Below, one piece after another: positions 34,282 through 42,512 of a stretch of 64,000 nucleotides of DNA (its first letter is position 1; the number at the start of each line of letters is the position of its first letter). The stretch covers positions 52,174-116,173 of the forward strand of contig CAJJNQ010000002.1 of NCBI GenBank assembly GCA_905193155.1. Direction: 5' to 3'. The notes beneath the pieces were generated by a model, which was not told the DNA's origin, did not search any database, and worked only from the letters and a program-made list of their open reading frames with translations. A program made the translations under genes and the position numbers. Source of the DNA: an uncultured Christensenella sp. (GTDB taxonomy: Bacteria; Bacillota; Clostridia; Christensenellales; UBA1750).

Positions 34282-34989
34282 ATGCTGAAAAAGCTGAAAG
34301 AAGCGGTCTATGAGGCCAATATGCAGCTGCCGAAGCACGGCCTTGTGGTGTTTACCTGGGGCAATGTCTCCGGCGTGGATCGTGAAAAGGGCATGATGGT
34401 CATCAAGCCCTCCGGCGTGGACTACGAAACCATGAAGCCGGAGGACATGGTGGTGGTGGATCTCAAGACCGGCGTGCGGGTGGAAGGCGATCTGAATCCT
34501 TCGTCCGACACCGAAACGCACCTCGAACTCTACAACAAGTTCCCGAACATCGGCGGCGTGGTGCATACGCACAGCCGCTGGGCGACGATCTACGCGCAGG
34601 CGGGGCGCGATATCCCTGCACTGGGCACGACCCACGGCGATTATTTCTACGGCGCGATTCCCTGTACGCGCAAAATGACGCCCGAAGAGATCGGCGGCGT
34701 GCCCGGCCACTACGAGCGCGAAACCGGCAAGGTCATCGTCGAAACCTTTGAAGGCAAAGACCCGGACGCGATCCCTGCGGCGCTGGTGCACAGCCACGGC
34801 CCGTTCGTCTGGGGCAAGAGCCCGGCGGACGCGGTCTATAACGCGGTGGTGCTGGAAGAGCTGGCCTGCATGGCCTGGCAGAACCAGCTGATGGACCGCG
34901 ACATTCCGCCCATGCAGCAGGAGCTGCTCGACAAGCACTATCTGCGCAAGCACGGCAAGGACGCCTACTACGGACAGGGCAAGCACTAA
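34282..34989 (+). CDS. araD: L-ribulose-5-phosphate 4-epimerase
   Basis: A 235-residue class II aldolase-family epimerase that turns L-ribulose 5-phosphate into D-xylulose 5-phosphate for the pentose phosphate pathway. The zinc site is intact: D76, H95 and H97 (VVHTHSRW) and the His pair in LVHSHGPF (170-172). GNVSGVDREKG and KPSGVDYETM are phosphate-binding loops of the family. Length is close to E. coli AraD (231). It lies 18 bases after the kinase gene and 42 bases before the first esterase. Confidence 0.95.
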   Translation: MLKKLKEAVYEANMQLPKHGLVVFTWGNVSGVDREKGMMVIKPSGVDYETMKPEDMVVVDLKTGVRVEGDLNPSSDTETHLELYNKFPNIGGVVHTHSRWATIYAQAGRDIPALGTTHGDYFYGAIPCTRKMTPEEIGGVPGHYERETGKVIVETFEGKDPDAIPAALVHSHGPFVWGKSPADAVYNAVVLEELACMAWQNQLMDRDIPPMQQELLDKHYLRKHGKDAYYGQGKH

Positions 34990-35031
34990 AGGTTTGTATA
35001 AATAAAAAAAGAGCATACGGAGGGACAGAAC

Positions 35032-35847
35032 ATGGCGCTGGTACAGATGAATTTTGAGAGCCGGTATCTGAACAACAACCACGAAATCTCCATCATATTG
35101 CCCGACATGCCCCGCGACAAAACGCCCGCCGAGTTTTACGGCAGCGGCAAAAAGTACAAGGTGCTCTGGCTTTTGCACGGCACCTTCGGCGACCACACCG
35201 ATTGGATCCGCAAAAGCAACATCGAGCTTTACGCCTGCGAAAAGGATCTGATCGTGGTCATGCCCAGCGCGCTGAACTCCAACTATGCCGAGTGGGCGAA
35301 GTTCTCCATTGGTTTTGATATGTATCACTACCTGACCGAAGAGCTGATGCCGCTGGTCTACAACTGGTTCCCGGCATCGGACAAGCGCGAGGACAATTTC
35401 ATCGCCGGTCTTTCGATGGGCGGCAGGGGAACGCTGGTTTATGCGCTGAACCGCCCGGAAAAGTTCGCCGCCGCGGCGGTGCTTTCCAGCTGCCCGTTCA
35501 ACATTGCCGACCCGAATGCGCCGTCCCTTGGCGCGCGCACGCAGGGCAGCATCGACAACCGCGGCGGGTTGGAGGAGTATCTTGCTTCGTATGAAAACAC
35601 CTGGCGCATTGCAGACGAGCGCGCGGGCGACCCCGCGCTGCCCCGATTCTATTTCGCTATGGGCAAAAACGACTTCCTCTATGAGCATTTCAAGCACTTC
35701 AAAAAGCACGCGGCGGAGATCGGTTTTGACGCGACGTTCGAAGAATTCGACGGTTACAAGCACGAATGGCGTTTCTGGGATATGGCCATTCAGCGTGCGC
35801 TGACCTTTTTCGGCCTGGATCAGACCGACGCGGGAAATCCCTTCTGA
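35032..35847 (+). CDS. Esterase D-family alpha/beta hydrolase (copy 1)
   Basis: A 271-residue hydrolase with the nucleophile elbow GLSMGGRGT near residues 126-134, LLHGTFGDHTDW (oxyanion region) near 47-58 and a C-terminal GYKHEWRFWD carrying the likely catalytic His. Related proteins are acetyl or feruloyl esterases that remove ester groups from plant polysaccharide fragments. No signal peptide is present, so it acts on imported oligosaccharides. The next gene is a close paralogue (about 80% identical). Its place after araD suggests a role in using arabinose-containing hemicellulose. Confidence 0.85.
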   Translation: MALVQMNFESRYLNNNHEISIILPDMPRDKTPAEFYGSGKKYKVLWLLHGTFGDHTDWIRKSNIELYACEKDLIVVMPSALNSNYAEWAKFSIGFDMYHYLTEELMPLVYNWFPASDKREDNFIAGLSMGGRGTLVYALNRPEKFAAAAVLSSCPFNIADPNAPSLGARTQGSIDNRGGLEEYLASYENTWRIADERAGDPALPRFYFAMGKNDFLYEHFKHFKKHAAEIGFDATFEEFDGYKHEWRFWDMAIQRALTFFGLDQTDAGNPF

Positions 35848-35878
35848 GTACAAATAGAAAGACGGAGGATCATGCTTT

Positions 35879-36694
35879 ATGGCACTGGTACAGATGAACT
35901 TTGAGAGCCGGTATCTGAACAACAACCACGAAATCTCCATCATCCTGCCCGACATGCCCCGCGACAAAACGCCCGCCGAGTTTTACGGCAGCGGCAGAAA
36001 GTACAAGGTGCTTTGGCTGCTGCACGGCACCTTCGGCGACCACAGCGACTGGATCCGCAAGAGCAACATCGAACTGTATGCCTGCGAAAAGGATCTGATC
36101 GTGGTCATGCCCAGCGGCCTGAACGCCAATTACGCCAACTGGGAGCACTTCTCCATCGGCTACAATATGTATGACTACCTGACCGAAGAGCTGATGCCGC
36201 TGATCTACAACTGGTTCCCGGCGTCCGATAAGCGCGAGGACAACTTCATTGCGGGTCTTTCGATGGGCGGTAGCGGTACGCTGGTTTATGCGCTGAATCA
36301 TCCCGAAAAGTTTGCCGCGGCGGCGGTGCTGTCCTGCTGCCCCTTCCGCGTGGGTTACGACAGCGGCGATACGTTGGGCGACCGCACCCGCGGTATGATC
36401 GAGAACCGTGGCGGACTGGAAGCCTATCTCAATTCGTACGAAAATACCTGGGGTATCCTCGACAAGCACGCCAAGGACCCCGCGCTGCCTCGCTTCTATT
36501 TCGCTGTCGGCAAAGACGATTTCCTGTATGAATCCTACAACATCTTCAAAAAACACGCGGCAGAAATTGGTTTTGACGCGAAGTTCGAGGAATTTGACGG
36601 ATATAAGCACGAATGGCGTTTTTGGGACATGACGATCCAGCGCGCGCTGACCTTCTTTGGTCTCGATCAGACCGATGCGGGCAATCCCTTCTAA
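35879..36694 (+). CDS. Esterase D-family alpha/beta hydrolase (copy 2, tandem paralogue)
   Basis: A 271-residue paralogue of the preceding esterase, equal in length. The first 39 residues and the last 20 are the same in both; most differences fall between about residues 153 and 225, the cap and substrate-facing region. The nucleophile elbow GLSMGGSGT and the C-terminal His region are retained, so both should be active, perhaps on different esters. A 31-base gap separates them and each has its own binding site (GACGGAGG here). A terminator follows. Confidence 0.85.
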   Translation: MALVQMNFESRYLNNNHEISIILPDMPRDKTPAEFYGSGRKYKVLWLLHGTFGDHSDWIRKSNIELYACEKDLIVVMPSGLNANYANWEHFSIGYNMYDYLTEELMPLIYNWFPASDKREDNFIAGLSMGGSGTLVYALNHPEKFAAAAVLSCCPFRVGYDSGDTLGDRTRGMIENRGGLEAYLNSYENTWGILDKHAKDPALPRFYFAVGKDDFLYESYNIFKKHAAEIGFDAKFEEFDGYKHEWRFWDMTIQRALTFFGLDQTDAGNPF

Positions 36695-36714
36695 AAAAAC
36701 ATAGCGGACGCAAA

Positions 36715-36754
36715 AACGGCTCCTACCGATATAAAACGGTGGGAGCCGTTTTTT
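36715..36754 (+). terminator. Intrinsic terminator after the esterase genes
   Basis: A 14-bp stem (36715-36728 with 36737-36750, one T-G pair) followed by TTTT. Confidence 0.9.
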
Positions 36755-36788
36755 ACGCCTGTTTAACAAAAAAATGGTGAAAAACATA

Positions 36789-36824
36789 TTGCATTTTTAT
36801 TCATACACAATGTATAATAATGCA
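36789..36824 (+). promoter_or_regulatory. arg operon promoter with two ArgR/AhrC boxes
   Basis: TTGCAT at 36789-36794 and TATAAT at 36813-36818 (18-bp spacer) form the promoter. Two 14-base elements fit TGnATnnnnATnCA: 36790-36803 and 36811-36824. Their centres are 21 bp apart, the spacing of paired 18-bp ARG boxes bound by an ArgR hexamer. One box covers the -35 and the other the -10, a clear repressor arrangement. Confidence 0.8.
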
Positions 36825-36854
36825 TATTCTTTCAGAATACGGAGGAACGAAATC

Positions 36855-37895
36855 ATGATTAAGGCATCTGTTATCGGCGCAACCGGCTATGCAGGCGTGG
36901 AATTGGTCCGACTGCTCGCCGGGCACCCCGACGTCGAGATTGCATATTTATCCTCTCAGTCCCATGAGGGAGAAGAGATCAGCGATCTCTATCCCTCTTT
37001 GAAGGGAACGCTCGAAAAAAAGCTGGCTGCGCTGGATGTGGAAACGTATGCAAAGGAGAGCGACGTGATCTTCACCTCGCTTCCGCACGGCGCATCGGGC
37101 ACGGTGATCCCTGCGCTCTACGACGCAGGCGCGAGCATCATCGACCTGTCGGGCGATTTCCGCTACGACGACGTGCAGGTATACGAAAAGTGGTACGGCA
37201 CGACGCACGCCCGGCCGGATCTGCTGAAGGTTTCGGTCTACGGCCTGCCGGAGCGGCACAAAGCCGAAATCAAGACGGCCAGGCTCATCGGCAACCCCGG
37301 CTGCTACACTACCTGCTCGATCCTTGCCGCCGCGCCGCTGCTGGACGCGGGGCTGGCCGAAAAGAAAAACATCATCATCGACGCAAAATCCGGTGTGACC
37401 GGTGCGGGTGCAAAGGCCAGCGCCAACACCCACTTTTGCGAGGTGGACGAGAGCATGAAGGCGTATAACGTTGCCAAGCACCGCCATACCTCCGAAATCG
37501 AACAGGAGCTGAGCAAGGCGGCGGGCAGCGAAATTCTCGTCAGCTTTACACCTCATCTCGTGCCCTTGAAACGAGGCATCTTCGCAACGCTGTATCTGAA
37601 TGCGCTTCCCGGCACAACGGCGGAGGACATTGCGAAAGCCTATCAGAAGGCCTACGAAAACGAGCCATTCGTCACAGTGCTTCCGTCGGGCACGCTGCCG
37701 GAGATCAAGCATGTCGTCGGGTCTAACCGATGCGCCATCGGCTTCGTGCTTGATGAGCGGCTGGGCAGAATCGTGGTCTGCTCGGTGATCGACAACCTCG
37801 TCAAGGGCGCGGGCGGACAGGCAATCCAGAATATGAACTTGATGTTTAATTTGAAGGAGACGGCGGGGCTGCCCATGGCGGGCATGTACCTGTAA
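36855..37895 (+). CDS. argC: N-acetyl-gamma-glutamyl-phosphate reductase
   Basis: A 346-residue NADPH-dependent reductase, third step of arginine synthesis. The Rossmann start is VIGATGYAGVELVRLLAGHP, the catalytic Cys lies in IGNPGCYTT near residue 150, and a His in FTPHLVP is conserved. GGAGGAACG precedes the ATG at 36855; earlier in-frame codons lie in the operator and promoter. It is the first gene of argC-argB-argD-argF and is probably repressed by arginine through the two ARG boxes. Confidence 0.96.
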   Translation: MIKASVIGATGYAGVELVRLLAGHPDVEIAYLSSQSHEGEEISDLYPSLKGTLEKKLAALDVETYAKESDVIFTSLPHGASGTVIPALYDAGASIIDLSGDFRYDDVQVYEKWYGTTHARPDLLKVSVYGLPERHKAEIKTARLIGNPGCYTTCSILAAAPLLDAGLAEKKNIIIDAKSGVTGAGAKASANTHFCEVDESMKAYNVAKHRHTSEIEQELSKAAGSEILVSFTPHLVPLKRGIFATLYLNALPGTTAEDIAKAYQKAYENEPFVTVLPSGTLPEIKHVVGSNRCAIGFVLDERLGRIVVCSVIDNLVKGAGGQAIQNMNLMFNLKETAGLPMAGMYL

Positions 37896-37929
37896 ACAAA
37901 AGACGATGGAATTTGTGAGGAATGATCCG

Positions 37930-38805
37930 ATGTATAACGAAGTGCTGATTGAAAAGGCCAATATATTGATCGAGGCCCTGCCCTATATCCAGCGGCTTGC
38001 GGGCAAGACCGTCGTGATCAAATACGGCGGCAACGCAATGGTGGACGAGGACCTGACCAACAAGATTTTGCAGGACGTGACGCTCCTTAAATATGTCGGC
38101 GTGAACCCCATTCTCGTCCACGGCGGCGGACCCGACATCAACGCCGCGTTGCAGAAGATGGACGTCAAGTCCGAATTCCACAACGGTCTGCGCATCACCG
38201 ATGAGGCGACCATGGAGGTCGTGCAGATGGTGCTGGCGGGCAAGCTCAACAAGAACATTGTTTCCCGGCTGGGAAAGCTCGGCGGAAAGGCCATCGGCCT
38301 GTGCGGCAAGGATGCGGGGCTGCTCACCGTCGTCAAAAAGCCCCTGACCAAGGACGGTGTGGATCTGGGCTTCGTCGGCAATATCGTCGGAGTGAACGTC
38401 AAGCTCCTGGAGCTGCTCTCCATGGACGAATACATTCCCGTTATCGCGCCGGTCGGCGTGGATCGGGACGGCAAGAGCTATAATATCAACGCCGATACTG
38501 CCGCCGGCGAAATCGCCTCGGCGCTCAAGGCCGAAAAGCTGATGTTCCTGACCGATGTGGACGGCATCCGCCTGAACGCCAAGGATTCCAGCACGCTGAT
38601 TTCTTCGATCTCGGTTTCCGAGATCAACGAGCTGATCTCCTCCGGCGTGATCACTGGCGGCATGATTCCCAAGGTGCAGGGCTGCGTCCGCGCCATCGAG
38701 CAGGGCGTCAAGCGCGTCCACATCCTGGACGGCACCATCCCGCATCCCATTTTGCTGGAAATCTTCACCGACAAGGGCATCGGCACCATGGTTCACGCCG
38801 ACTGA
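37930..38805 (+). CDS. argB: N-acetylglutamate kinase
   Basis: A 291-residue amino-acid kinase that phosphorylates N-acetylglutamate. Family motifs are VVIKYGGNAM near residues 20-29, PILVHGGGPDIN (near 60-71), and the later KLMFLTDVDGI and GGMIPKV segments. The N-terminal helix (YNEVLIEKANILIEALPYI) is of the kind that mediates hexamer formation in arginine-inhibited enzymes, so feedback inhibition is plausible. An ATG 24 bases upstream is in frame, but only 37930 has a suitable GTGAGG site. Confidence 0.95.
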   Translation: MYNEVLIEKANILIEALPYIQRLAGKTVVIKYGGNAMVDEDLTNKILQDVTLLKYVGVNPILVHGGGPDINAALQKMDVKSEFHNGLRITDEATMEVVQMVLAGKLNKNIVSRLGKLGGKAIGLCGKDAGLLTVVKKPLTKDGVDLGFVGNIVGVNVKLLELLSMDEYIPVIAPVGVDRDGKSYNINADTAAGEIASALKAEKLMFLTDVDGIRLNAKDSSTLISSISVSEINELISSGVITGGMIPKVQGCVRAIEQGVKRVHILDGTIPHPILLEIFTDKGIGTMVHAD

Positions 38806-38828
38806 GCCCAACGAGAGGAGCAATCGCC

Positions 38829-40016
38829 ATGAAGCTGGACGAGATCCGCGCACTGGATCAGAAATACTACATGAATACCTTCGGGCAGCGCCAGCCCGTG
38901 GCGTTTGACCACGGCAAGGGCGTAACCCTCTACGATACCGAGGGCAAGGCCTACACCGATTTCTTCGCCGGTATCGCCACGAACTCGCTGGGCTATGCGC
39001 ATCCCGCCGTGACAAGTGCGATGGTCGAGCAGGTGCAGAAGATTTGCCATACATCGAACCTCTATTATGTTGAAACCCAGGCAAAGCTGGCGCAGCTGCT
39101 GGTGGAAAACAGCTTTGCGGACAAGGTGTTCTTCGGCAACAGCGGCGCGGAGGCTAACGAGGGCTGCATCAAGCTCGCCTGCAAGTATTTTTACGAAAAG
39201 GGCGAAGAGCGCTGGGAGATCATCACCGCGTCCAACTCCTTCCACGGCAGAACCATCGCCACCATTGCGGCCACCGGCCAGCAGAAATACCAGAAGCCCT
39301 ATAAGCCCCTGCTGCCCCAGGGCATCGTCAACGTGCCGTTTAACGATTTGCAGGCAATCCGGAACGCCGTCACGCCGCACACCGCCGCGGTGATGCTGGA
39401 GGTCATTCAGGCCGAAGGAGGCGTGATTGTGGGCGACGAGAGCTACATCAAGGGCGTGCGCGCGCTGTGCGACGAGCTGGGCATTCTGCTCATCATCGAT
39501 GAGGTGCAGACCGGCATGGGCCGCTGCGGCAAGCTTTTCGCCCACGAGCTTTACGGCATCGAGCCGGATATCGCGTCCTCTGCCAAGGCGCTGGGCAACG
39601 GCATGCCGATCGGCGCGGTGCTGGCCAAGGGCGAGATCGCTGAAGCTTTCCACCCCGGCGACCATGGTTCGACTTTCGGCGGAAACGCGCTGGCCTGCGC
39701 GGCCGGCTGCGCGGTGATGAACACCATGCTCAGTGAAAACATTCCGCAGAAGGCCGCGGAAACCGGAGAATATTTCATGCAGCAACTCAAAACTCTGCAA
39801 GGCGTAAAGGGCGCGATTTCCGATGTGCGCGGCGCGGGGCTGCTGATCGGCGTGGAACTGAACGGTGTGCAGGCGGGCGAAATCGTCGGCAAGCTCCTGC
39901 AAAAGGGATTTGTTGCGGGAACCGCCGCGGGCAACGTGCTGCGGCTGCTGCCGCCGCTGATCATCGAAAAGAGCGATTGTGATGCGTTTGTCGCGGCGCT
40001 GGACGAACTGCTCTGA
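38829..40016 (+). CDS. argD: Acetylornithine aminotransferase
   Basis: A 395-residue class III PLP aminotransferase. FGNSGAEANEGCIKLA, NSFHGRTIATIAATGQ and LLIIDEVQTGMGRCGKLFA are the family segments; the PLP lysine is in SSAKALGNGMPIGA near residue 251. It makes N-acetylornithine from the acetylated semialdehyde using glutamate. GAGAGGAG lies nine bases upstream of the ATG. It lies between argB and argF in the operon. Confidence 0.95.
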   Translation: MKLDEIRALDQKYYMNTFGQRQPVAFDHGKGVTLYDTEGKAYTDFFAGIATNSLGYAHPAVTSAMVEQVQKICHTSNLYYVETQAKLAQLLVENSFADKVFFGNSGAEANEGCIKLACKYFYEKGEERWEIITASNSFHGRTIATIAATGQQKYQKPYKPLLPQGIVNVPFNDLQAIRNAVTPHTAAVMLEVIQAEGGVIVGDESYIKGVRALCDELGILLIIDEVQTGMGRCGKLFAHELYGIEPDIASSAKALGNGMPIGAVLAKGEIAEAFHPGDHGSTFGGNALACAAGCAVMNTMLSENIPQKAAETGEYFMQQLKTLQGVKGAISDVRGAGLLIGVELNGVQAGEIVGKLLQKGFVAGTAAGNVLRLLPPLIIEKSDCDAFVAALDELL

Positions 40017-40037
40017 AAAAACGGGAGGATAAAGTAA

Positions 40038-41003
40038 ATGGATCTTTTTTCTTATACGGCTCAGGCAAAGTTTTCGCAGCAGCATCTGCTGTGCTTGCAG
40101 GATTATACTCCCGATGAAATCATGCAGCTGCTCTCACTTGCGGCAAAGCTCAAGCTTCAGCGCAAAATGGGCGTCGATCAGACGAACATTCTCAAGGGCA
40201 AGAACATCGCCCTGATCTTCACCAAGCCCTCGATGCGCACCCGTGTCTCCTTCGAGGCGGGCATCGAGCAGCTGGGCGGCCATGCGATGTTCATCACCGC
40301 CGCGGAGATCGGCATCGGCACGCGCGAATCGGTTTACGACGTGGCGCATGTGCTCAGCCGGTTTGTGGACGGTATCATGATCCGCACCTTCCAGCAGAGC
40401 GATGTGGAGGGGCTGGCAAAATACGGCTCCATTCCCGTCATCAATGGCTTGACCGACGATTACCATCCCTGCCAGGTGCTGGCCGACCTGCTGACGCTCT
40501 ACGAGCACAAGGGCGGCTTCAAGGGAAAGAAGCTCGCCTTTGTCGGCGACGGCAACAACATGGCCAACAGCCTGATGATCATCTGCTCCAAGCTGGGCGT
40601 GGATATCGCCATCGCCACCCCCGCAGACTACGCGCCGCAGGAAAAATACGTCGTCTGGGCCAAGCGCAACGCCGTGGCCAGCGGATCGACAGTGACGATG
40701 ACTACCGATATTGCCGAAGCGCTGCACGGCGCGGATGCGGTCTATACCGACGTTTGGGCGTCGATGGGCATGGAAGCGGAAACCGAAAAGCGCGCGCGGG
40801 ATTTTGCCGCCTATCAGGTCACCGCGCAGGTGATGAGCCTGGCCAAGGAGGATGCGATTTTCATGCACTGCCTGCCCGCGCACCGCGGCAGCGAAGTGAC
40901 CGACGAGGTGATGGACGGCGCGCAGTCCGTGGTGTTTGACGAGGCGGAAAACCGTCTGCACGCGCAAAAGGCCGTACTGGCGATGCTGATGGGCAAGATG
41001 TAA
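40038..41003 (+). CDS. argF: Ornithine carbamoyltransferase
   Basis: A 321-residue carbamoyltransferase that joins ornithine with carbamoyl phosphate to give citrulline. The carbamoyl-phosphate loop is SMRTRVSFEAG near residues 63-73, DDYHPCQVLADL lies near 145-156, and the ornithine-binding HCLPAHRG is near 276. It is the fourth gene of the arg operon. argJ, argG and argH are not in this window. No terminator follows; the acetyltransferase gene starts 39 bases later and may be cotranscribed. Confidence 0.95.
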   Translation: MDLFSYTAQAKFSQQHLLCLQDYTPDEIMQLLSLAAKLKLQRKMGVDQTNILKGKNIALIFTKPSMRTRVSFEAGIEQLGGHAMFITAAEIGIGTRESVYDVAHVLSRFVDGIMIRTFQQSDVEGLAKYGSIPVINGLTDDYHPCQVLADLLTLYEHKGGFKGKKLAFVGDGNNMANSLMIICSKLGVDIAIATPADYAPQEKYVVWAKRNAVASGSTVTMTTDIAEALHGADAVYTDVWASMGMEAETEKRARDFAAYQVTAQVMSLAKEDAIFMHCLPAHRGSEVTDEVMDGAQSVVFDEAENRLHAQKAVLAMLMGKM

Positions 41004-41042
41004 CGCAAGGGTTTCTAAAGCGACGGAAAGGAGGAAACAAAG

Positions 41043-41549
41043 ATGGAAGTGGAGATTCGGGAAGCGACGGAAGCCGACGCGGGCGCTATCCGCGAGATCA
41101 TGCAGGACGCTTTTCACAAATACGAAAACGACCTGGGGATGAAGGGCCATGTTCAGGCCTTGAGTGAGACGGAGGACGACATTCAGCGAGACATCCGCCA
41201 CAAGACCGTGCTTGTCGGGCTGGTGGACGGCGTACCGGTCGGATCGGTGCGCGTGGAGATGCTGGGCAGCATTGCGTATCTTTCGCGGTTCGGCGTGTGC
41301 AGCGCGATTACGAAATCCGGCATCGGCGGGATGCTGATCGATCAGGTGGAAACCCTCTGCCGCGAGCAGAGCATCCGCGCCATCGCCCTGCACACTTCTT
41401 CCCGGATGTTCGGCCTGATCCGCTTTTATTACGGTCATGGCTATTTCATTTATTCCACGGAAAGCTCCAGGGGATATATTCGCGCGCTGCTGGTGCATGA
41501 GCTGGAGATGCCGGGGCAATACGATCTGGAACCCGTGATGGCAAGATAA
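41043..41549 (+). CDS. GNAT family N-acetyltransferase
   Basis: A 168-residue acetyltransferase domain. The order is EIREATEADAGAIREIMQDAF, VGLVDGVPVGSVRVE, YLSRFGVCSAITKSGIGGMLIDQVE (acetyl-CoA loop, with the usual RxxGxG shortened to SGIGG) and LIRFYYGHGYFIYST. It lies just behind argF and could be read with the operon; whether it takes part in arginine acetylation steps cannot be told. It lacks features of N-acetylglutamate synthase beyond the common fold. GGAAAGGAGG precedes the start. Confidence 0.82.
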   Translation: MEVEIREATEADAGAIREIMQDAFHKYENDLGMKGHVQALSETEDDIQRDIRHKTVLVGLVDGVPVGSVRVEMLGSIAYLSRFGVCSAITKSGIGGMLIDQVETLCREQSIRAIALHTSSRMFGLIRFYYGHGYFIYSTESSRGYIRALLVHELEMPGQYDLEPVMAR

Positions 41550-41557
41550 GCATTTTG

Positions 41558-41586
41558 TTGAAAACCCCTTCTTTTTGTGGTATTCT
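41558..41586 (+). promoter_or_regulatory. Promoter of the lysoplasmalogenase gene
   Basis: TTGAAA at 41558-41563, 17-bp spacer and TATTCT at 41581-41586. Transcription from here would begin near 41593, which excludes the upstream ATG codons and supports the TTG/GTG start near 41627. Confidence 0.6.
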
Positions 41587-41626
41587 GAACATGAAAAACA
41601 TTTCAGATGCAAAAGGAGGGGTTTCT

Positions 41627-42304
41627 TTGGTGTTCTGGATCGTGCTTTTCGTGTTGATCTCGTTGGTGCTGGCAGCGGCGTATACGCGGCTGACGTATAT
41701 GGCCTCGCCGCAGGTGAAATTGCTGAGCAAGACGCTGGCCAGCCTAAGCTTCGTGGTGCTGGGGCTGCTGTGCGCTTCCTTTGTGGGCAAAACGGCCTAT
41801 GGAACGCTGGTGTGCCTGGGATTGATCTTCGGCGCGCTGGGCGATGCGCTGCTGGAAATGACGGAGTGCCGTCCGGACCGCAAAAACGGCTTCTTCCTGG
41901 CGGGCATTGCGGCCTTTCTGCTGGGGCATTTGATGTATATTCCCGCGTTTTTGACCGCGGTGCATGCGCGGGTTTCGCAGTTCGCGCTGGGGCTGATCCT
42001 CTTCGGCGTGCTGTTTGCCTTGCAGTTCCCGCTTAAATTGCGGCTGGGGCGCGCGCAGTGGCCGGTTTATCTATACGGCGCGATTGTGGCGCTGATGGCG
42101 GGCTGCGCAATCTGCAGCGCGTTTATCTCCGCAAGCGTTCGGTCGGTGCTGATGCTGCTGGGCGGTGCGCTGTTCCTGATTTCCGATACCTTCCTGCTGA
42201 TCCGGCTGTTCAGCCCGTATAAAAAGTGGTGGTTCGGCACGGTGGTGCTGGCGACCTATTATCCCGCGCAGATTCTGCTGGCGCTGTCGATCCTGGCAGT
42301 CTAA
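41627..42304 (+). CDS. Lysoplasmalogenase (YhhN family membrane protein)
   Basis: A 225-residue protein with about eight transmembrane helices. GLIFGALGDALLEM (near residues 64-77) and FLISDTFLLIRLF (near 187-199) are the acidic helix motifs conserved in the YhhN/TMEM86 lysoplasmalogenase family, which cleaves the vinyl ether bond of lysoplasmalogens. The start is taken as TTG at 41627 (or GTG at 41630) because AAAGGAGGGG lies four to seven bases before; the resulting length matches the family. Plasmalogens are common lipids in anaerobic Clostridia, which fits. Confidence 0.82.
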   Translation: MVFWIVLFVLISLVLAAAYTRLTYMASPQVKLLSKTLASLSFVVLGLLCASFVGKTAYGTLVCLGLIFGALGDALLEMTECRPDRKNGFFLAGIAAFLLGHLMYIPAFLTAVHARVSQFALGLILFGVLFALQFPLKLRLGRAQWPVYLYGAIVALMAGCAICSAFISASVRSVLMLLGGALFLISDTFLLIRLFSPYKKWWFGTVVLATYYPAQILLALSILAV

Positions 42305-42311
42305 AGAAGCA

Positions 42312-42353
42312 TAAAAAAAGAGCCGGGGACGGATGAAGCTTCCGCCCCCGGCT
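42312..42353 (-). terminator. Terminator of the candidate small RNA
   Basis: A 13-position stem with one mismatch and a seven-base loop, followed by a T7 run on the minus strand. On the plus strand the hairpin is followed only by TTTG, so it would be a weak plus-strand terminator for the lysoplasmalogenase gene. Confidence 0.8.
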
Positions 42354-42427
42354 TTGATCGTTCGAAACAGGGCAAACAAAAATGCCGCCCGCTGAGCCAC
42401 TTCTCAACAAACGACACCCTTGCAATG
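42313..42427 (-). ncRNA. Candidate small RNA gene between lysoplasmalogenase and rsmE genes
   Basis: The 265-base gap holds a complete minus-strand transcription unit without a credible ORF. A promoter (TTGAAT at 42462-42457, 17-bp spacer, TATAAT at 42439-42434) is followed about 115 nt later by a terminator: a 12-bp stem (42353-42341 with 42333-42321, one mismatch) and CTTTTTTT. The T-run is only on the minus strand. The predicted RNA has a TGAG-aagtgg-CTCA hairpin near 42407-42394 and a GGGCGG...TTGCCC hairpin near 42391-42371. I do not recognise it as 6S RNA, SRP RNA, tmRNA or a known riboswitch. Confidence 0.6.
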
Positions 42428-42433
42428 AATTGT

Positions 42434-42462
42434 ATTATAGCAGGACGTTTTGTCGTATTCAA
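42434..42462 (-). promoter_or_regulatory. Promoter of the candidate small RNA
   Basis: On the minus strand TTGAAT and TATAAT are separated by exactly 17 bp. No protein gene begins downstream of it in that direction. Confidence 0.7.
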
Positions 42463-42512
42463 TGGAAAACGACAGGCTTAAATAATCTTTAACATTCTGT
42501 GAACGCGGCGGT

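Noticed and set aside
33181..35967. A 928-codon open frame on the minus strand
   Set aside because: It runs antisense through the FGGY kinase, araD and first esterase genes, is rich in His, Arg and Val as expected for the mirror of GC-rich coding DNA, and has no ribosome binding site or known domain.
42210..42425. A 71-codon minus-strand frame overlapping the candidate small RNA
   Set aside because: It begins with TTG, runs straight through the terminator hairpin and into the antisense of the lysoplasmalogenase gene, and has no ribosome binding site.
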